From positions 186,001 through 250,000 of the forward strand of contig NZ_JAELYA010000005.1 of the NCBI RefSeq assembly GCF_017589465.1: a stretch of DNA of 64,000 bases. Direction: 5' to 3'. Positions 1 through 8,656 of this stretch are shown in pieces. Each line of letters begins with the position of its first letter. Position 1 is the stretch's first letter. This DNA is from Pseudomonas schmalbachii (GTDB taxonomy: Bacteria > Pseudomonadota > Gammaproteobacteria > Pseudomonadales > Pseudomonadaceae). Both the position numbers and the translations under genes were made by a program. The notes under the pieces are model-generated. The model was not told the DNA's origin. It saw nothing but the letters and a program-made list of their open reading frames with translations, and did not search any database.

Positions 1-1629
1 CATCCCTATGCGGATCAATGGGGCTTTCTCGCATCCATCCAGCCAATGGCATCGATCGATATCGAGCCAGCGATTCTTCGCGCGGTGGGTGCTGTCCATC
101 CTCTGGACGTTACTTTCATCGACGATGAGGACTTGGCAATACCATGGAAGCGTGACGCGACACAGCCGAAGACGCTGACCGGTAATCTGCCGGAATCGTT
201 GAGCATAACGCTGGCCAATCTCATTTATTTCGAGAAGGCGAAATTACCGCAAATGCTGGCTAATCGCCTGATCCGACTTGCTGCTTTCCAGAACCCCGAA
301 TTCTATAAGACTCAGGCGATGCGGATGTCCGTTTGGGATAAACCGCGCGTTATTGGTTGTGCAGAGAACTATCCACAGCACATTGCATTACCTCGCAGCT
401 GTTTCGACGCGGTACAGGAGTTGCTGGCAGAAAACGGCATTCGCTGCGAGTTGAATGACGAGCGCTATTCCGGAGAGTCCATTGAGGTCGATTTTGCTGG
501 AACTTTGCGTCTTGACCAGGAAGCGGCGGTATCGGCAATGCTTTATCACGACACCGGTGTATTGTGCGCGCCAACAGCTTTCGGCAAGACCGTAATAGCC
601 GCCGCAGTAATCGCGCGGCGTGGGGTCAATACCCTGGTGCTGGTGCATCGCACCGAGTTGCTCAAGCAATGGCAGGGACGGCTGCAATCCTTTCTTGGTG
701 TGGGCAAAGGCGTCATTGGCACTATTGGTGGGGGCAAGTCAAAGCCCACTGGAGTGATTGATATCGCTGTGATGCAGTCCCTGTCCCGACAGGGTGAGGT
801 GAACCCGCTGGTTGAGAACTATGGGCAGGTCATCGTCGACGAGTGTCACCATGTGGGAGCGGTTTCATTCGACGCTATCCTCAAGCGGGCCAAGGCGAAG
901 TTCGTGCTGGGGCTTACTGCAACGCCTATTCGTCGCGACGGCCAGCAGCCGATCATCTTCATGCAGTGCGGGCCGATCCGGCACACGGCCAACAAGCCGG
1001 CCAGTACGCAACACGACTTGGAGGTGCTGCCGCGATCATTCCATTCGCGCATCGACCTGCTGCCGGAGGCTGGAATACAGGATGTGTTCCGGCATCTAGC
1101 CAACGATCAGCTCCGGACACAGGCCATCGTTGACGAGATCAAGGCGGCCTTCGATCAAGGTCGAAAAGTGCTTGTGCTGACTGAGCGCACCGATCATCTC
1201 GATGCAATTTCCTCAGCTCTGGATGGACATGATCCTGTCCCGTTCGTGTTGCATGGCCGGATGTCGAGAAAGCAGCGAACAGTTCTCATGACTGAACTTG
1301 ACGCCCTTCCGCCAGACGTACCACGCATTCTGCTGGCGACCGGAAAGCTTGTGGGCGAAGGTTTCGATCATCCCCCGTTGGACACCTTGATACTGGCTAT
1401 GCCCGTATCCTGGAAAGGTACCTTGCAACAGTATGCTGGCCGTTTGCACCGGGAACATGCCAGCAAGACGGATGTGCGGATCGTTGACTTCGTCGATGTC
1501 GGTCACCCGGCATTGCTCCGTATGTGGGACAAGCGCAAGCGTGGATACCGGGCCATGGGGTATCGATTGGCGGCGGATGTTGTCAGCCCAGATCAGGGAA
1601 AGGTGATTTCCGTTGCTGGTGGGCTTTAA
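1..1629 (+). CDS. TOTE-type primase-helicase, C-terminal helicase part (5' partial)
   Basis: The reading frame is open from base 1, so the gene starts upstream of the window. The first visible residues (HPYADQWGFLASI) look like the end of the archaeo-eukaryotic primase (AEP) domain of TOTE conflict-system proteins, and the rest is their superfamily 2 helicase. Visible motifs, counted in codons from base 1, are Walker A APTAFGKT (near 190-196), DECHH (near 280), TATP (near 306) and the motif VI stretch QYAGRLHR (near 477). The conserved phrase RLIRLAAFQNPEFY is family-typical. From comparative genomics such proteins are predicted to act in defence or element conflict; no tested function is known to me. 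Base composition is visibly AT-richer than the later core genes, which suggests horizontal transfer. A Phd/ParE pair follows 42 bp downstream. An ATG at 46 lies inside the conserved region and is unlikely to be the true start. Confidence 0.85.
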   Translation, partial: HPYADQWGFLASIQPMASIDIEPAILRAVGAVHPLDVTFIDDEDLAIPWKRDATQPKTLTGNLPESLSITLANLIYFEKAKLPQMLANRLIRLAAFQNPEFYKTQAMRMSVWDKPRVIGCAENYPQHIALPRSCFDAVQELLAENGIRCELNDERYSGESIEVDFAGTLRLDQEAAVSAMLYHDTGVLCAPTAFGKTVIAAAVIARRGVNTLVLVHRTELLKQWQGRLQSFLGVGKGVIGTIGGGKSKPTGVIDIAVMQSLSRQGEVNPLVENYGQVIVDECHHVGAVSFDAILKRAKAKFVLGLTATPIRRDGQQPIIFMQCGPIRHTANKPASTQHDLEVLPRSFHSRIDLLPEAGIQDVFRHLANDQLRTQAIVDEIKAAFDQGRKVLVLTERTDHLDAISSALDGHDPVPFVLHGRMSRKQRTVLMTELDALPPDVPRILLATGKLVGEGFDHPPLDTLILAMPVSWKGTLQQYAGRLHREHASKTDVRIVDFVDVGHPALLRMWDKRKRGYRAMGYRLAADVVSPDQGKVISVAGGL

Positions 1630-1671
1630 AAGGTCTAAATTCGGTCGTGGTTTTGAATTTGGAGCTCTGCC

Positions 1672-1947
1672 ATGCGTTATTCATCTCAGGTCAAGCCTAT
1701 CAGCTACCTCAAAGCGAATGCAGCCGAGGTCCTTTCCCGGATCGCCGAACAACGAGAGCCCTTGATCATCACTCAGAACGGTGAAGCGAAGGCGGTGTTG
1801 CAGGATGTCGCTTCGTTCGAAGAGACCCAGGAAGCCTTGGCACTGCTGAAAATTCTGGCGCTCGGGCAGCAGGAAGTGGCCGATGGCAAGGTAAAACCGG
1901 TTGCCGATGTCGTGTCCCGCTTGCGTGCCAAGCGAGACTCGGCCTGA
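1672..1947 (+). CDS. Phd/YefM-family antitoxin
   Basis: A 91-residue antitoxin of the Phd/YefM type, which neutralises its partner toxin and normally represses their shared promoter as a DNA-binding dimer. The N-terminus (SSQVKPISYLKANAAEVL) and the following IITQNGEAKAVLQDV stretch are the typical Phd fold, in which the N-terminal half binds DNA and the C-terminal tail (about residues 50-91) wraps the toxin. Its stop codon overlaps the toxin start by one base (TGATG), the usual translational coupling of type II modules. It sits directly behind the TOTE helicase, so it may stabilise that accessory region. Confidence 0.93.
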   Translation: MRYSSQVKPISYLKANAAEVLSRIAEQREPLIITQNGEAKAVLQDVASFEETQEALALLKILALGQQEVADGKVKPVADVVSRLRAKRDSA

Positions 1948-2288
1948 TGGTTGGTGCATCCGCTCGCTTCGAGGTCTTGCTCACCGAGGGTGCCGAACGG
2001 GATCTGGAGTCTATCCACGACTACATCGCGGAATTCGATTGCGTTGCCAATGCCAACTACGTGCTGGATCAACTGGTGGACGTTGTGGAAAGCCTGTCGC
2101 GATTTCCAGAGCGCGGGAGTTATCCGAAAGAGTTGGCTGCGTTGGGTATCAAGGAGTACCGCCAGGCATCGTTCAAGCCCTATCGGGTGATTTATCGGGT
2201 CACTGGAGGCCAAGTCATCATTTACCTGATTTCCGATGGCCGGAGAGATATGCAGTCAGTGCTGGCACGGAGACTGTTGGGAGCATAG
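1947..2288 (+). CDS. RelE/ParE-family toxin
   Basis: A 113-residue ParE/RelE-superfamily toxin. It begins with the typical V-L-L-T-E-G-A-E-R-D-L strand-helix, continues with DYIAEFD and ends with the FKPYRVIYRV strand and a basic RRDMQSVL tail, all standard for the ParE branch. RelE members cut ribosome-bound mRNA and ParE members poison gyrase. The sequence fits ParE better, but the target cannot be decided by eye. Translation is coupled to the antitoxin by a one-base overlap. A strong terminator follows 33 bp after the stop, so helicase, antitoxin and toxin may share a transcript end. Confidence 0.9.
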   Translation: MVGASARFEVLLTEGAERDLESIHDYIAEFDCVANANYVLDQLVDVVESLSRFPERGSYPKELAALGIKEYRQASFKPYRVIYRVTGGQVIIYLISDGRRDMQSVLARRLLGA

Positions 2289-2321
2289 GCTCGTTGCTTG
2301 CTTCGTCATGCATCAGTGGAG

Positions 2322-2348
2322 AAAGGGCACGCATTGCGTGCCCTTTTT
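2322..2348 (+). terminator. Rho-independent terminator after the toxin gene
   Basis: Perfect 11-bp stem AAAGGGCACGC / GCGTGCCCTTT with a 3-base ATT loop, running into a T tract. It ends the accessory module and also lies just beyond the 3' end of the convergent pirin gene. Confidence 0.9.
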
Positions 2349-2362
2349 CGTTAGCGCGGCTA

Positions 2363-3061
2363 TCAGGCCACATCCACCAAAATCACCTCACTGTCCTCCA
2401 CCGCTGTAACGCGAACCACCGCTTCCTCGGCAATCGCCGCTCCATCGCGAGCTTCGAGCGTGACGCCGTTGACTTCGACCTTGCCGGTCGCCGGTACCAG
2501 GTAGGCGCGGCGGTCGAGGCCGAGGGGGTATTCGGCGGTCTGGCCGGCCTTCAGGGTGGCGGCTACCAGGCGGCCGTGGGCGCGGATGCGCAGGGCGTCG
2601 GTGTCGCTTTCATGGCCGCTGGCCAGGGTGACGAAGCGGCCGGCGCGATCGCCCTTGGGGAAGGGTTTGGCGCCCCAGGATGGCGTGCCGCCGCGCTCCG
2701 AGGGGATGATCCAGATCTGGAAGATCCGCGTGACGTCCTTCTCCAGGTTGTACTCGGAGTGCACGATGCCGCTGCCGGCGCTCATCACCTGCACATCGCC
2801 GGCCTCGGTGCGGCCCTTGTTGCCCAGGCTGTCCTGGTGGGTGATCGCGCCCTGGCGGACGTAGGTGATGATTTCCATCTCGCGGTGCGGGTGCGGCGGG
2901 AAGCCGGTGCCGGGGGCGATTTCGTCATCGTTCCAGACGCGCAGGTCGCCCCAGCTTTCGCGGTTGGGGTCGTAGTACTCGGCGAAGGAGAAGTGGTGCC
3001 TGGCATTCAGCCAGCCGTGGTTGGCGCCGCCGAGTTGGTTGAAGGGTCTGCGTTCGATCAT
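2363..3061 (-). CDS. Pirin family protein
   Basis: A 232-residue bicupin of the pirin family. The first cupin carries the expected metal ligands His57 and His59 (in PPHPHREME), His101 and Glu103 (in SGIVHSEY), matching the iron-binding set of characterised pirins. Bacterial members such as YhhW have quercetin 2,3-dioxygenase activity in vitro, and others bind redox or metabolic enzymes, so the cellular role is open. The ATG at 3061 has a GAGG ribosome site upstream. It is a single gene, convergent with the accessory module and separated from the cystine transporter by an AT-rich gap (3062-3192) that holds its promoter. Confidence 0.93.
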   Translation of the reverse strand: MIERRPFNQLGGANHGWLNARHHFSFAEYYDPNRESWGDLRVWNDDEIAPGTGFPPHPHREMEIITYVRQGAITHQDSLGNKGRTEAGDVQVMSAGSGIVHSEYNLEKDVTRIFQIWIIPSERGGTPSWGAKPFPKGDRAGRFVTLASGHESDTDALRIRAHGRLVAATLKAGQTAEYPLGLDRRAYLVPATGKVEVNGVTLEARDGAAIAEEAVVRVTAVEDSEVILVDVA

Positions 3062-3192
3062 CGCTCAATCCTCGTGGGGCGCAGGGTGGAGAAGGGTCAC
3101 CTTGCGCGGTTGACGGAGAGGATGGTCGCTTACGAGTGATCGATAAAAAAGCGCAAAAAACTACCTGAATCTATCTGTTCTATAGATCGATG

Positions 3193-3950
<758 letters not shown>

Positions 3951-3954
<4 letters not shown>

Positions 3955-4625
3955 GTCTCATGCTCCCGGTCGTGGCGGTTGACCCGATCCTCCAGGCGGT
4001 TCTGCAGGTGCGCGAGGACGCTGGCGAGCACCCAGTAGATCAGCGCGGCGGCCAGGTACATGGTGAACACTTCGAAGGTGCGCGCGGTGATCAGCTGCGC
4101 TTGGCGGAACAGCTCGGGCACCTGGATGGTGGCGGCCAGCGCGGTGTCCTTGACCAGCGAGATGAAGCTGTTGCCCAGCGGCGGCAGGGCGGTGCGCGCG
4201 GCCTGCGGGAGGATCGCGCGACGCAGGGTCTGCGCGCGGGTCATGCCGATGCTGGCGGCGGCCTCCCACTGCCCGCGGTCGATGGAGCCGATGGCGGCGC
4301 GGAGGATCTCGCAGACGTACGCCGCCATGTTCAGCGAGAAGCCGATCAGCGCGGCGGGAAGCGGGTCCAGTTCGATGCCCAGCTGCGGCAGGCCGTAATA
4401 GATCATGAACAGCTGCACCAGCAGCGGTGTGCCGCGGAAGAACGAAACGTAGATCCGCGATATCCAGCGCAACACGGCGAAGCCGTAGAGACGCATCAGC
4501 GCCAGCAGGAAGCCGAGCAGCAGCCCGAAGAACATGCCGCCTATGCTGAGGACCACCGTGAAGACCGCGCCCTTGAGCAGGAAGGGCGCGGAATCCAGCG
4601 CAAGCTGCAGGCTTGCGTCGATCAT
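3951..4625 (-). CDS. tcyL: Amino-acid (cystine) ABC transporter permease
   Basis: A 224-residue inner-membrane permease of the HisM/YecS type. Hydrophobic segments lie at about residues 15-45, 60-80, 85-110 and 185-210. The cytoplasmic EAA loop that docks the ATPase is visible (EAAASIGMTRAQTLRRAILP). It overlaps the binding-protein gene by 4 bp upstream and the ATPase gene by 4 bp downstream, a fully coupled three-gene transporter. It probably works as a homodimer with TcyN. Confidence 0.9.
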
Positions 4626-5422
4626 TGGGTCACGTCAGCCTTGAACCACTTTTCCGACAGTGCCTTCAGGCTGCCGTCGGCGCGCAGCTTGTCGATGGCC
4701 TGGTTGATCGCCGCGAGCAGTTCCGGGTTGCCCTTGCGCAGAGCCACTCCGGCTTCCTGGCGGGCGAACGGAGCACCGGCCACGGCCAGGGTCTCGCCGG
4801 TCTTGCCGACCAGTTCGAAGGCGGCGAGGCGGTCGATGAGGATGGTGTCCAGGCGACCCGTGCGCAGGTCCTGGTACTTGGTCGGGTCGTCCTCGTAGGT
4901 GCGCACGTCGGCCTGCGGGACGTTTTCCTTCAGCCACTGTTCGTAGTTGGTGCCGAGGCCGACGCCGACCTTCTTGCCGGCGAGGTCTTCGGGCTTGGCG
5001 AACTTGCCTTCGTCGCCCTTGCGGCTCAGCGCCTGGATGCCGGAAATGGTGTAGGGCTGGGAGAAGTCGTACTTTTTCTTGCGCTCCTCGGAGATGGTCA
5101 CCTGGTTGATCACCACGTCGAGGCGCTTGGACTCCAGGGCTGCGAGGATGCCATCCCACTTGGTCGGCTGGAACTTGGCCTTCACCCCGAGCTGCTTGGC
5201 CAGTAGTTCGGAGAACTCCACCTCGAAGCCGGCCAGCTTGCCGTTCTCGTCCTGGAAGCTGAAGGGCGGGTAGGTGCCTTCGAGGCCGATCCTGATCTCG
5301 CCCTTGTCCTTGATCTGCTTCAGCAGATCGTCGGCGGCGAAGGCATGGCCGAACAGGCCGCTGCCAAGGGCGAGGGTCAGGCTGGCAAGGACGAAACGGC
5401 GTCGTAGTGTGGAGAAGGACAT
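4622..5422 (-). CDS. tcyJ: Periplasmic cystine-binding protein (FliY/TcyJ-like)
   Basis: A 266-residue periplasmic binding protein of family 3. The N-terminus is a signal peptide (RRRFVLASLTLALGSGLFG then an AFA-AD cleavage region). The mature part starts with the family pattern IRIGLEGTYPPFSFQDENGK and has the hinge phrase DVVINQVTISEERKKKYDFS. I place the start at the ATG at 5422, because an AGGGG ribosome site sits 7 bases upstream; the frame extends back only to a TTG at 5449. An AT-rich promoter-like stretch (about 5490-5530) separates it from dcyD, which is transcribed in the same direction. Confidence 0.9.
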   Translation of the reverse strand: MSFSTLRRRFVLASLTLALGSGLFGHAFAADDLLKQIKDKGEIRIGLEGTYPPFSFQDENGKLAGFEVEFSELLAKQLGVKAKFQPTKWDGILAALESKRLDVVINQVTISEERKKKYDFSQPYTISGIQALSRKGDEGKFAKPEDLAGKKVGVGLGTNYEQWLKENVPQADVRTYEDDPTKYQDLRTGRLDTILIDRLAAFELVGKTGETLAVAGAPFARQEAGVALRKGNPELLAAINQAIDKLRADGSLKALSEKWFKADVTQ

Positions 5423-5542
5423 GGGGTTCCCCTGTTTCTGGTGTTTCAAGCAGGTTAGTTCAAGCTGCGCCGACTATATGGGCTGATTCCATATGCAATA
5501 AAATAATAAAAAATTTTATGAATATGCCGTACCGGATTTTTC

Positions 5543-6550
5543 TTATTCCGCTCCGGCGGGATGGTAGGCGAACAGGGCCGGCGCGCCGCCGGTATGCAGG
5601 AACAGCAGCGGACCGTCTTCGGCGAAGCGCTGACGGACGATTCCGTCGAGCAGGCCGGCCATTGCCTTGCCGGTGTAGACCGGATCGAGCAGCAGGCCTT
5701 CCTGGCTCGCCAGCAGGCGTACGGCGTCCAGCGTGCCGCTGTTCGGCTCGCCATAGCGCGGGCCGAAATAGTCGTCCCATAGCTCGATGGCGAAGGAAGC
5801 GGGCAAGGCATGGCCGAGCAGCTCCGCGGTGCGTTGCGCCAGTCCTTCCACCTTGGGCCGCTGCGCTTCCTCGGTGCGGGACACGGTGACGCCGACGATG
5901 CGCATCCCGGGCAGCGCCTCGGCCAGTGCCACGGCAAGGCCGGCGTGGGTGCCGGCGCTGCCGGAGGCCAGCACCACGGCGGCGAAGCGCTGGCCGCTGG
6001 CGCGCACCTGTTCCGCCAGTTCCAGCCCGGCGCGCACGTAGCCGAGGGCGCCCAGCGCGTTCGAGCCGCCAATGGGCACCAGGTAGGGTTTACGGCCTGC
6101 GCTGCGCAGGCGTTCGCCGGTGGCTTGCAACAGCTCATCGGCATTGTCGAGGTTGTCGACCGGTTCGACCTGGGCGCCAAACAGATCGAGCAGCAGCCGG
6201 TTGCCATTGCCCAGGTAGTTGGCGTCGGTGGTGCCGATGGGGTTTTCCAGCAGGGCGACGCAGCCCAGCCCCAGGCGCGCGGCGACGGCGGCGGTCTGGC
6301 GCACATGGTTTGACTGGATGGCACCGGCGGTGACCAGCGTATCGGCGCCGGCGCGCAATGCATCGGCCGCGAGGAATTCCAGCTTGCGCACCTTGTTGCC
6401 GCCGAGGGCAAAGGGTGTGGTGTCGTCGCGTTTCACCCAGATGTCGCGGCCGAGCCGGCTGGACAGGCGCTGCAGTTTTTCCAGCGGAGTAGGACTCCCG
6501 GCCAGTTGAAGACGGGGGAAGCGGGTGAGCGATTCACGCAGCGAGCTCAT
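5543..6550 (-). CDS. dcyD: D-cysteine desulfhydrase
   Basis: A 335-residue PLP enzyme of the ACC deaminase / D-cysteine desulfhydrase family, which converts D-cysteine to pyruvate, sulfide and ammonia. The PLP lysine is Lys53 in [12 protein letters not shown], and the conserved [15 protein letters not shown] loop follows. The partnership with a cystine transporter (fliY-dcyD-yecS-yecC in enterobacteria) supports D-cysteine over ACC as substrate. ACC deaminase cannot be fully excluded, because the discriminating active-site residues need an alignment. It is probably co-transcribed with tcyJLN, with a second promoter possible in the 120-bp gap. Confidence 0.88.
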   Translation of the reverse strand: MSSLRESLTRFPRLQLAGSPTPLEKLQRLSSRLGRDIWVKRDDTTPFALGGNKVRKLEFLAADALRAGADTLVTAGAIQSNHVRQTAAVAARLGLGCVALLENPIGTTDANYLGNGNRLLLDLFGAQVEPVDNLDNADELLQATGERLRSAGRKPYLVPIGGSNALGALGYVRAGLELAEQVRASGQRFAAVVLASGSAGTHAGLAVALAEALPGMRIVGVTVSRTEEAQRPKVEGLAQRTAELLGHALPASFAIELWDDYFGPRYGEPNSGTLDAVRLLASQEGLLLDPVYTGKAMAGLLDGIVRQRFAEDGPLLFLHTGGAPALFAYHPAGAE

Positions 6551-6704
6551 TGTCAGGGCCTCGGGCAGGACGGTGGGCTATTCACCATAGAGCCAGTAGC
6601 GGGCGCCGACAACGCCATCCCGGTGGCTGTGAAGCAATGTGCGGACAGGCCGGCGGGAACACGCTACGCTCGCCCGATCATTCATGCGTGCCGGGGGACA
6701 GTTC

Positions 6705-7142
6705 ATGAGGGAAGTCGAAATCCAGGGGATGGCCAGGCCAGCGGGCGGACTGCTGAAAGGTTTGCTGGTGGCTGGTGCGCTGTTCTTCCTGGGCGCCGCT
6801 CCGGCGTATGCCGACCGGGCGATTCCCTCCGGAATGCTGGTGGGTGTGGTGGACAGCGCCATGTACCCGCAGATCACCCTGAGGAAACCGCAGCCGCCAC
6901 TGCTGACGCGCGTGGCCACCCTCGGCCTGTACAAGAAGACCGTCACCTACCAGGTAGCGCCGTCGGTACGCATCCGCGACGAGGACAACCGCTTCATGGT
7001 CTACGGCATGCTGCCGAAGGTGACCGGCAAGGTCGTCGGTCTGAAGAGCGGCGTCGGCGGCCAGGTCAGCCAGGTCTGGGTGCTGACCGGGGAGGAGGCT
7101 GTCGAATACGTCCGGCGGCCGGATACGCACTTCCCGAAATGA
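6705..7142 (+). CDS. Hypothetical exported protein
   Basis: A 145-residue protein that I do not recognise. A hydrophobic segment at about residues 17-35 (LLKGLLVAGALFFLGAAPAYA) ends in a plausible AYA-DR signal-peptidase site, so the mature ~110 residues are probably periplasmic. They are rich in beta-forming residues with no clear motif. I chose the ATG at 6705 because GGGGGAC lies a few bases upstream; another in-frame ATG at 6684 is possible. It is divergent from dcyD and followed 64 bp later by a second small gene. Confidence 0.7.
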   Translation: MREVEIQGMARPAGGLLKGLLVAGALFFLGAAPAYADRAIPSGMLVGVVDSAMYPQITLRKPQPPLLTRVATLGLYKKTVTYQVAPSVRIRDEDNRFMVYGMLPKVTGKVVGLKSGVGGQVSQVWVLTGEEAVEYVRRPDTHFPK

Positions 7143-7206
7143 GCGGGATGCGCGGCGTATCGGGTATGATGTGCGCCGTTTCATATTCAACGATCCGGTC
7201 GCTCCC

Positions 7207-7413
7207 ATGACATCCTCCGAACAGCCTCCCCGCGACGACAGCGCGGAAACCGCCACCGAGCAGCCCAAGCTCTCCCTCGCCGAACTGGCCAAGGCCGCAC
7301 TCGCGGCGCAGAAGCAGGGCAACGGTGCCTACCAGCCGCACAAGACTCACGACAAGGCCCAGTATCGGCCGCCGGCTCCGCGCGGCTCGCGTCGGTCGAT
7401 GGGCAAGCGCTGA
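7207..7413 (+). CDS. Small hypothetical protein
   Basis: A 68-residue acidic-to-basic protein, likely disordered at both ends. The N-terminal third is acidic and Ser/Glu rich, the centre is an alanine helix (LSLAELAKAALAAQKQG), and the C-terminus is basic (APRGSRRSMGKR). No known domain is apparent. A strong hairpin terminator follows 27 bp after its stop, which supports a real transcription unit. Confidence 0.6.
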   Translation: MTSSEQPPRDDSAETATEQPKLSLAELAKAALAAQKQGNGAYQPHKTHDKAQYRPPAPRGSRRSMGKR

Positions 7414-7440
7414 GTTCTGCGCCAGTCATCTGAGCCGGTA

Positions 7441-7485
7441 AAAAGAAACAGGCCCATGGATTCCGTCCATGGGCCTGTTTCTTTT
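7441..7485. terminator. Strong bidirectional-looking terminator
   Basis: A perfect 20-bp inverted repeat (7441-7460 with 7466-7485) with a 5-base TTCCG loop, flanked by A and T runs on either side, so it could stop transcription from both directions. It separates the small unknown genes from the MNT/HEPN module. Confidence 0.92.
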
Positions 7486-7539
7486 CCGGCCGTCGTTGCG
7501 GATCGATGAATTTGCCTGGGGGCATGCTGCTGATCTAAT

Positions 7540-7578
7540 GTAGCTGAAGTGGCTACGATCGAAGCTGAAAAGGCTACG
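7540..7578. promoter_or_regulatory. Tandem operator-like repeats before the MNT gene
   Basis: Two near-identical 16-bp repeats, AGCTGAAGTGGCTACG (7542-7557) and AGCTGAAAAGGCTACG (7563-7578), are spaced 21 bp start to start, or two helical turns. The first is also an inverted repeat GTAGC-N7-GCTAC (7540-7556). They end 3 bases before the MNT start codon, and no ribosome site is visible between them and the ATG. The MNT protein has an N-terminal helix-turn-helix, so autoregulation at this site is a natural inference. Confidence 0.6.
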
Positions 7579-7580
7579 TC

Positions 7581-8180
7581 ATGAGTGTTCTCGATACGCT
7601 GTTCGGCACCCAGCGCCAGAGGGTTCTGAGTCGCCTGTTGCTGCATCCCGACGAAAGACTGCATGTCCGTGAACTGGCAAGGCTGACTGGCACCCATGCC
7701 GGTTCCCTGCACCGCGAACTCGCCCGGCTGGCTGACGCCGGCCTTCTGCTGCGCGCGCGGCAGGGCAACCAGGTGCTGTATCAGGCGAACAGGAGCTGCC
7801 CGGTATTCGAGGAACTGGCCGGCCTGTTTCGCAAGACTGCCGGGGTCGTGGATATCCTGCGAATGGCGCTGCAACCCTTGGCGGAGCAGATAGCGTTCGC
7901 CTTTGTCTTCGGCTCCGTTGCGCGAGGGGAGGAGAGCGCCAACAGCGACGTAGACGTGCTGCTGATCGGCGAAAACCTGGATTTCGCCCAGGTGGTGCAA
8001 GCGCTGTATCCCAGTCAGGAAGCACTGGGCCGCGAAGTGAATCCGGTGGTGTACGCGCCGTTGGAGTTCAAGCGCAAGCTGAGCGAAGGGGATTCCTTCC
8101 TTGGCGATGTGATGGCAAGACCACGGCTTTTCATACAGGGAGTTGAAGATGACTTTGGAAAATTTGCTGGCTCTGCATAG
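7581..8180 (+). CDS. HTH-MNT nucleotidyltransferase (antitoxin-type)
   Basis: A 199-residue protein with two parts. Residues about 1-75 are a winged helix-turn-helix (LHVRELARLTGTHAGSLHRE then LADAGLLLRARQGNQ). Residues about 95-180 are a minimal nucleotidyltransferase with the complete GSX10DXD signature (GSVARGEESANSDVDV). In studied HEPN/MNT modules the MNT protein inactivates the HEPN partner by adding AMP to a tyrosine. The HEPN-domain gene overlaps its end by 32 bp, so the pair is one operon. The fused HTH suggests it also represses its own promoter through the repeats just upstream. Confidence 0.88.
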   Translation: MSVLDTLFGTQRQRVLSRLLLHPDERLHVRELARLTGTHAGSLHRELARLADAGLLLRARQGNQVLYQANRSCPVFEELAGLFRKTAGVVDILRMALQPLAEQIAFAFVFGSVARGEESANSDVDVLLIGENLDFAQVVQALYPSQEALGREVNPVVYAPLEFKRKLSEGDSFLGDVMARPRLFIQGVEDDFGKFAGSA

Positions 8181-8592
8181 GTTGTTGCAGGTCACGCCGG
8201 ACAAGGGCGCCGTAGGCAAGTTGCTCAGCGCTGCCCGGCGCAACCTGGCGGACGCCCGGCTGGAGGCGGTAAGTGCCGACACACGCTTCGATGCCGCCTA
8301 CCGGACGATCATGCAGTGCGCCATGCTTGGCCTGTTGGCGAATGGTTACCGTACCTCGACCAGTCAGCCGGGACATCACCAGACTGCGATCCAGGCCTTG
8401 CCGAAAAGCATGGGTATGGCGACTGACCGAGTCGTCGTGCTCGACGTACTGCGCCGCAAGCGCAATCTGTCCGACTACGATGGCGAGCCTGTAGCGGACG
8501 CGCTCCTGAAAACCTGCATCGACGAGGCGGAAAAGCTGCTGGAACACACCGATACCTGGCTGCGCCGCCAACATCCCGAATTGCTGGACTGA
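8149..8592 (+). CDS. HEPN-domain protein, partner of the MNT nucleotidyltransferase
   Basis: A 147-residue all-helical HEPN-like protein. Catalytic HEPN toxins usually carry RX4-6H, often followed by X-Tyr, where the Tyr is the AMPylation target. Here the matching helix reads RRKRNLSDYDG, so the aligned form is R-X4-S-X-Y: the tyrosine is kept and the histidine position is serine. I believe this RRKRN..Y pattern is common in this subfamily, so it may not be a local mutation, but RNase activity is doubtful. I start at the ATG at 8149 because AGGGAG lies 6 bases upstream; it overlaps the MNT gene by 32 bp. Composition is slightly less GC-rich than the core genes. Confidence 0.8.
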   Translation: MTLENLLALHRLLQVTPDKGAVGKLLSAARRNLADARLEAVSADTRFDAAYRTIMQCAMLGLLANGYRTSTSQPGHHQTAIQALPKSMGMATDRVVVLDVLRRKRNLSDYDGEPVADALLKTCIDEAEKLLEHTDTWLRRQHPELLD

Positions 8593-8606
8593 GTCCATCG
8601 ACAAAC

Positions 8607-8638
8607 AAAAAGGGGCAACCATCCGGTTGCCCCTTTTT
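8607..8638. terminator. Convergent (bidirectional) terminator
   Basis: Perfect 14-bp stem, AAAAAGGGGCAACC / GGTTGCCCCTTTTT, with a 4-base ATCC loop. It lies between the HEPN gene and the convergent sulfatase gene and has A and T tracts suited to both directions. Confidence 0.92.
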
Positions 8639-8656
8639 GCGTTATGCCGTTCGAAC

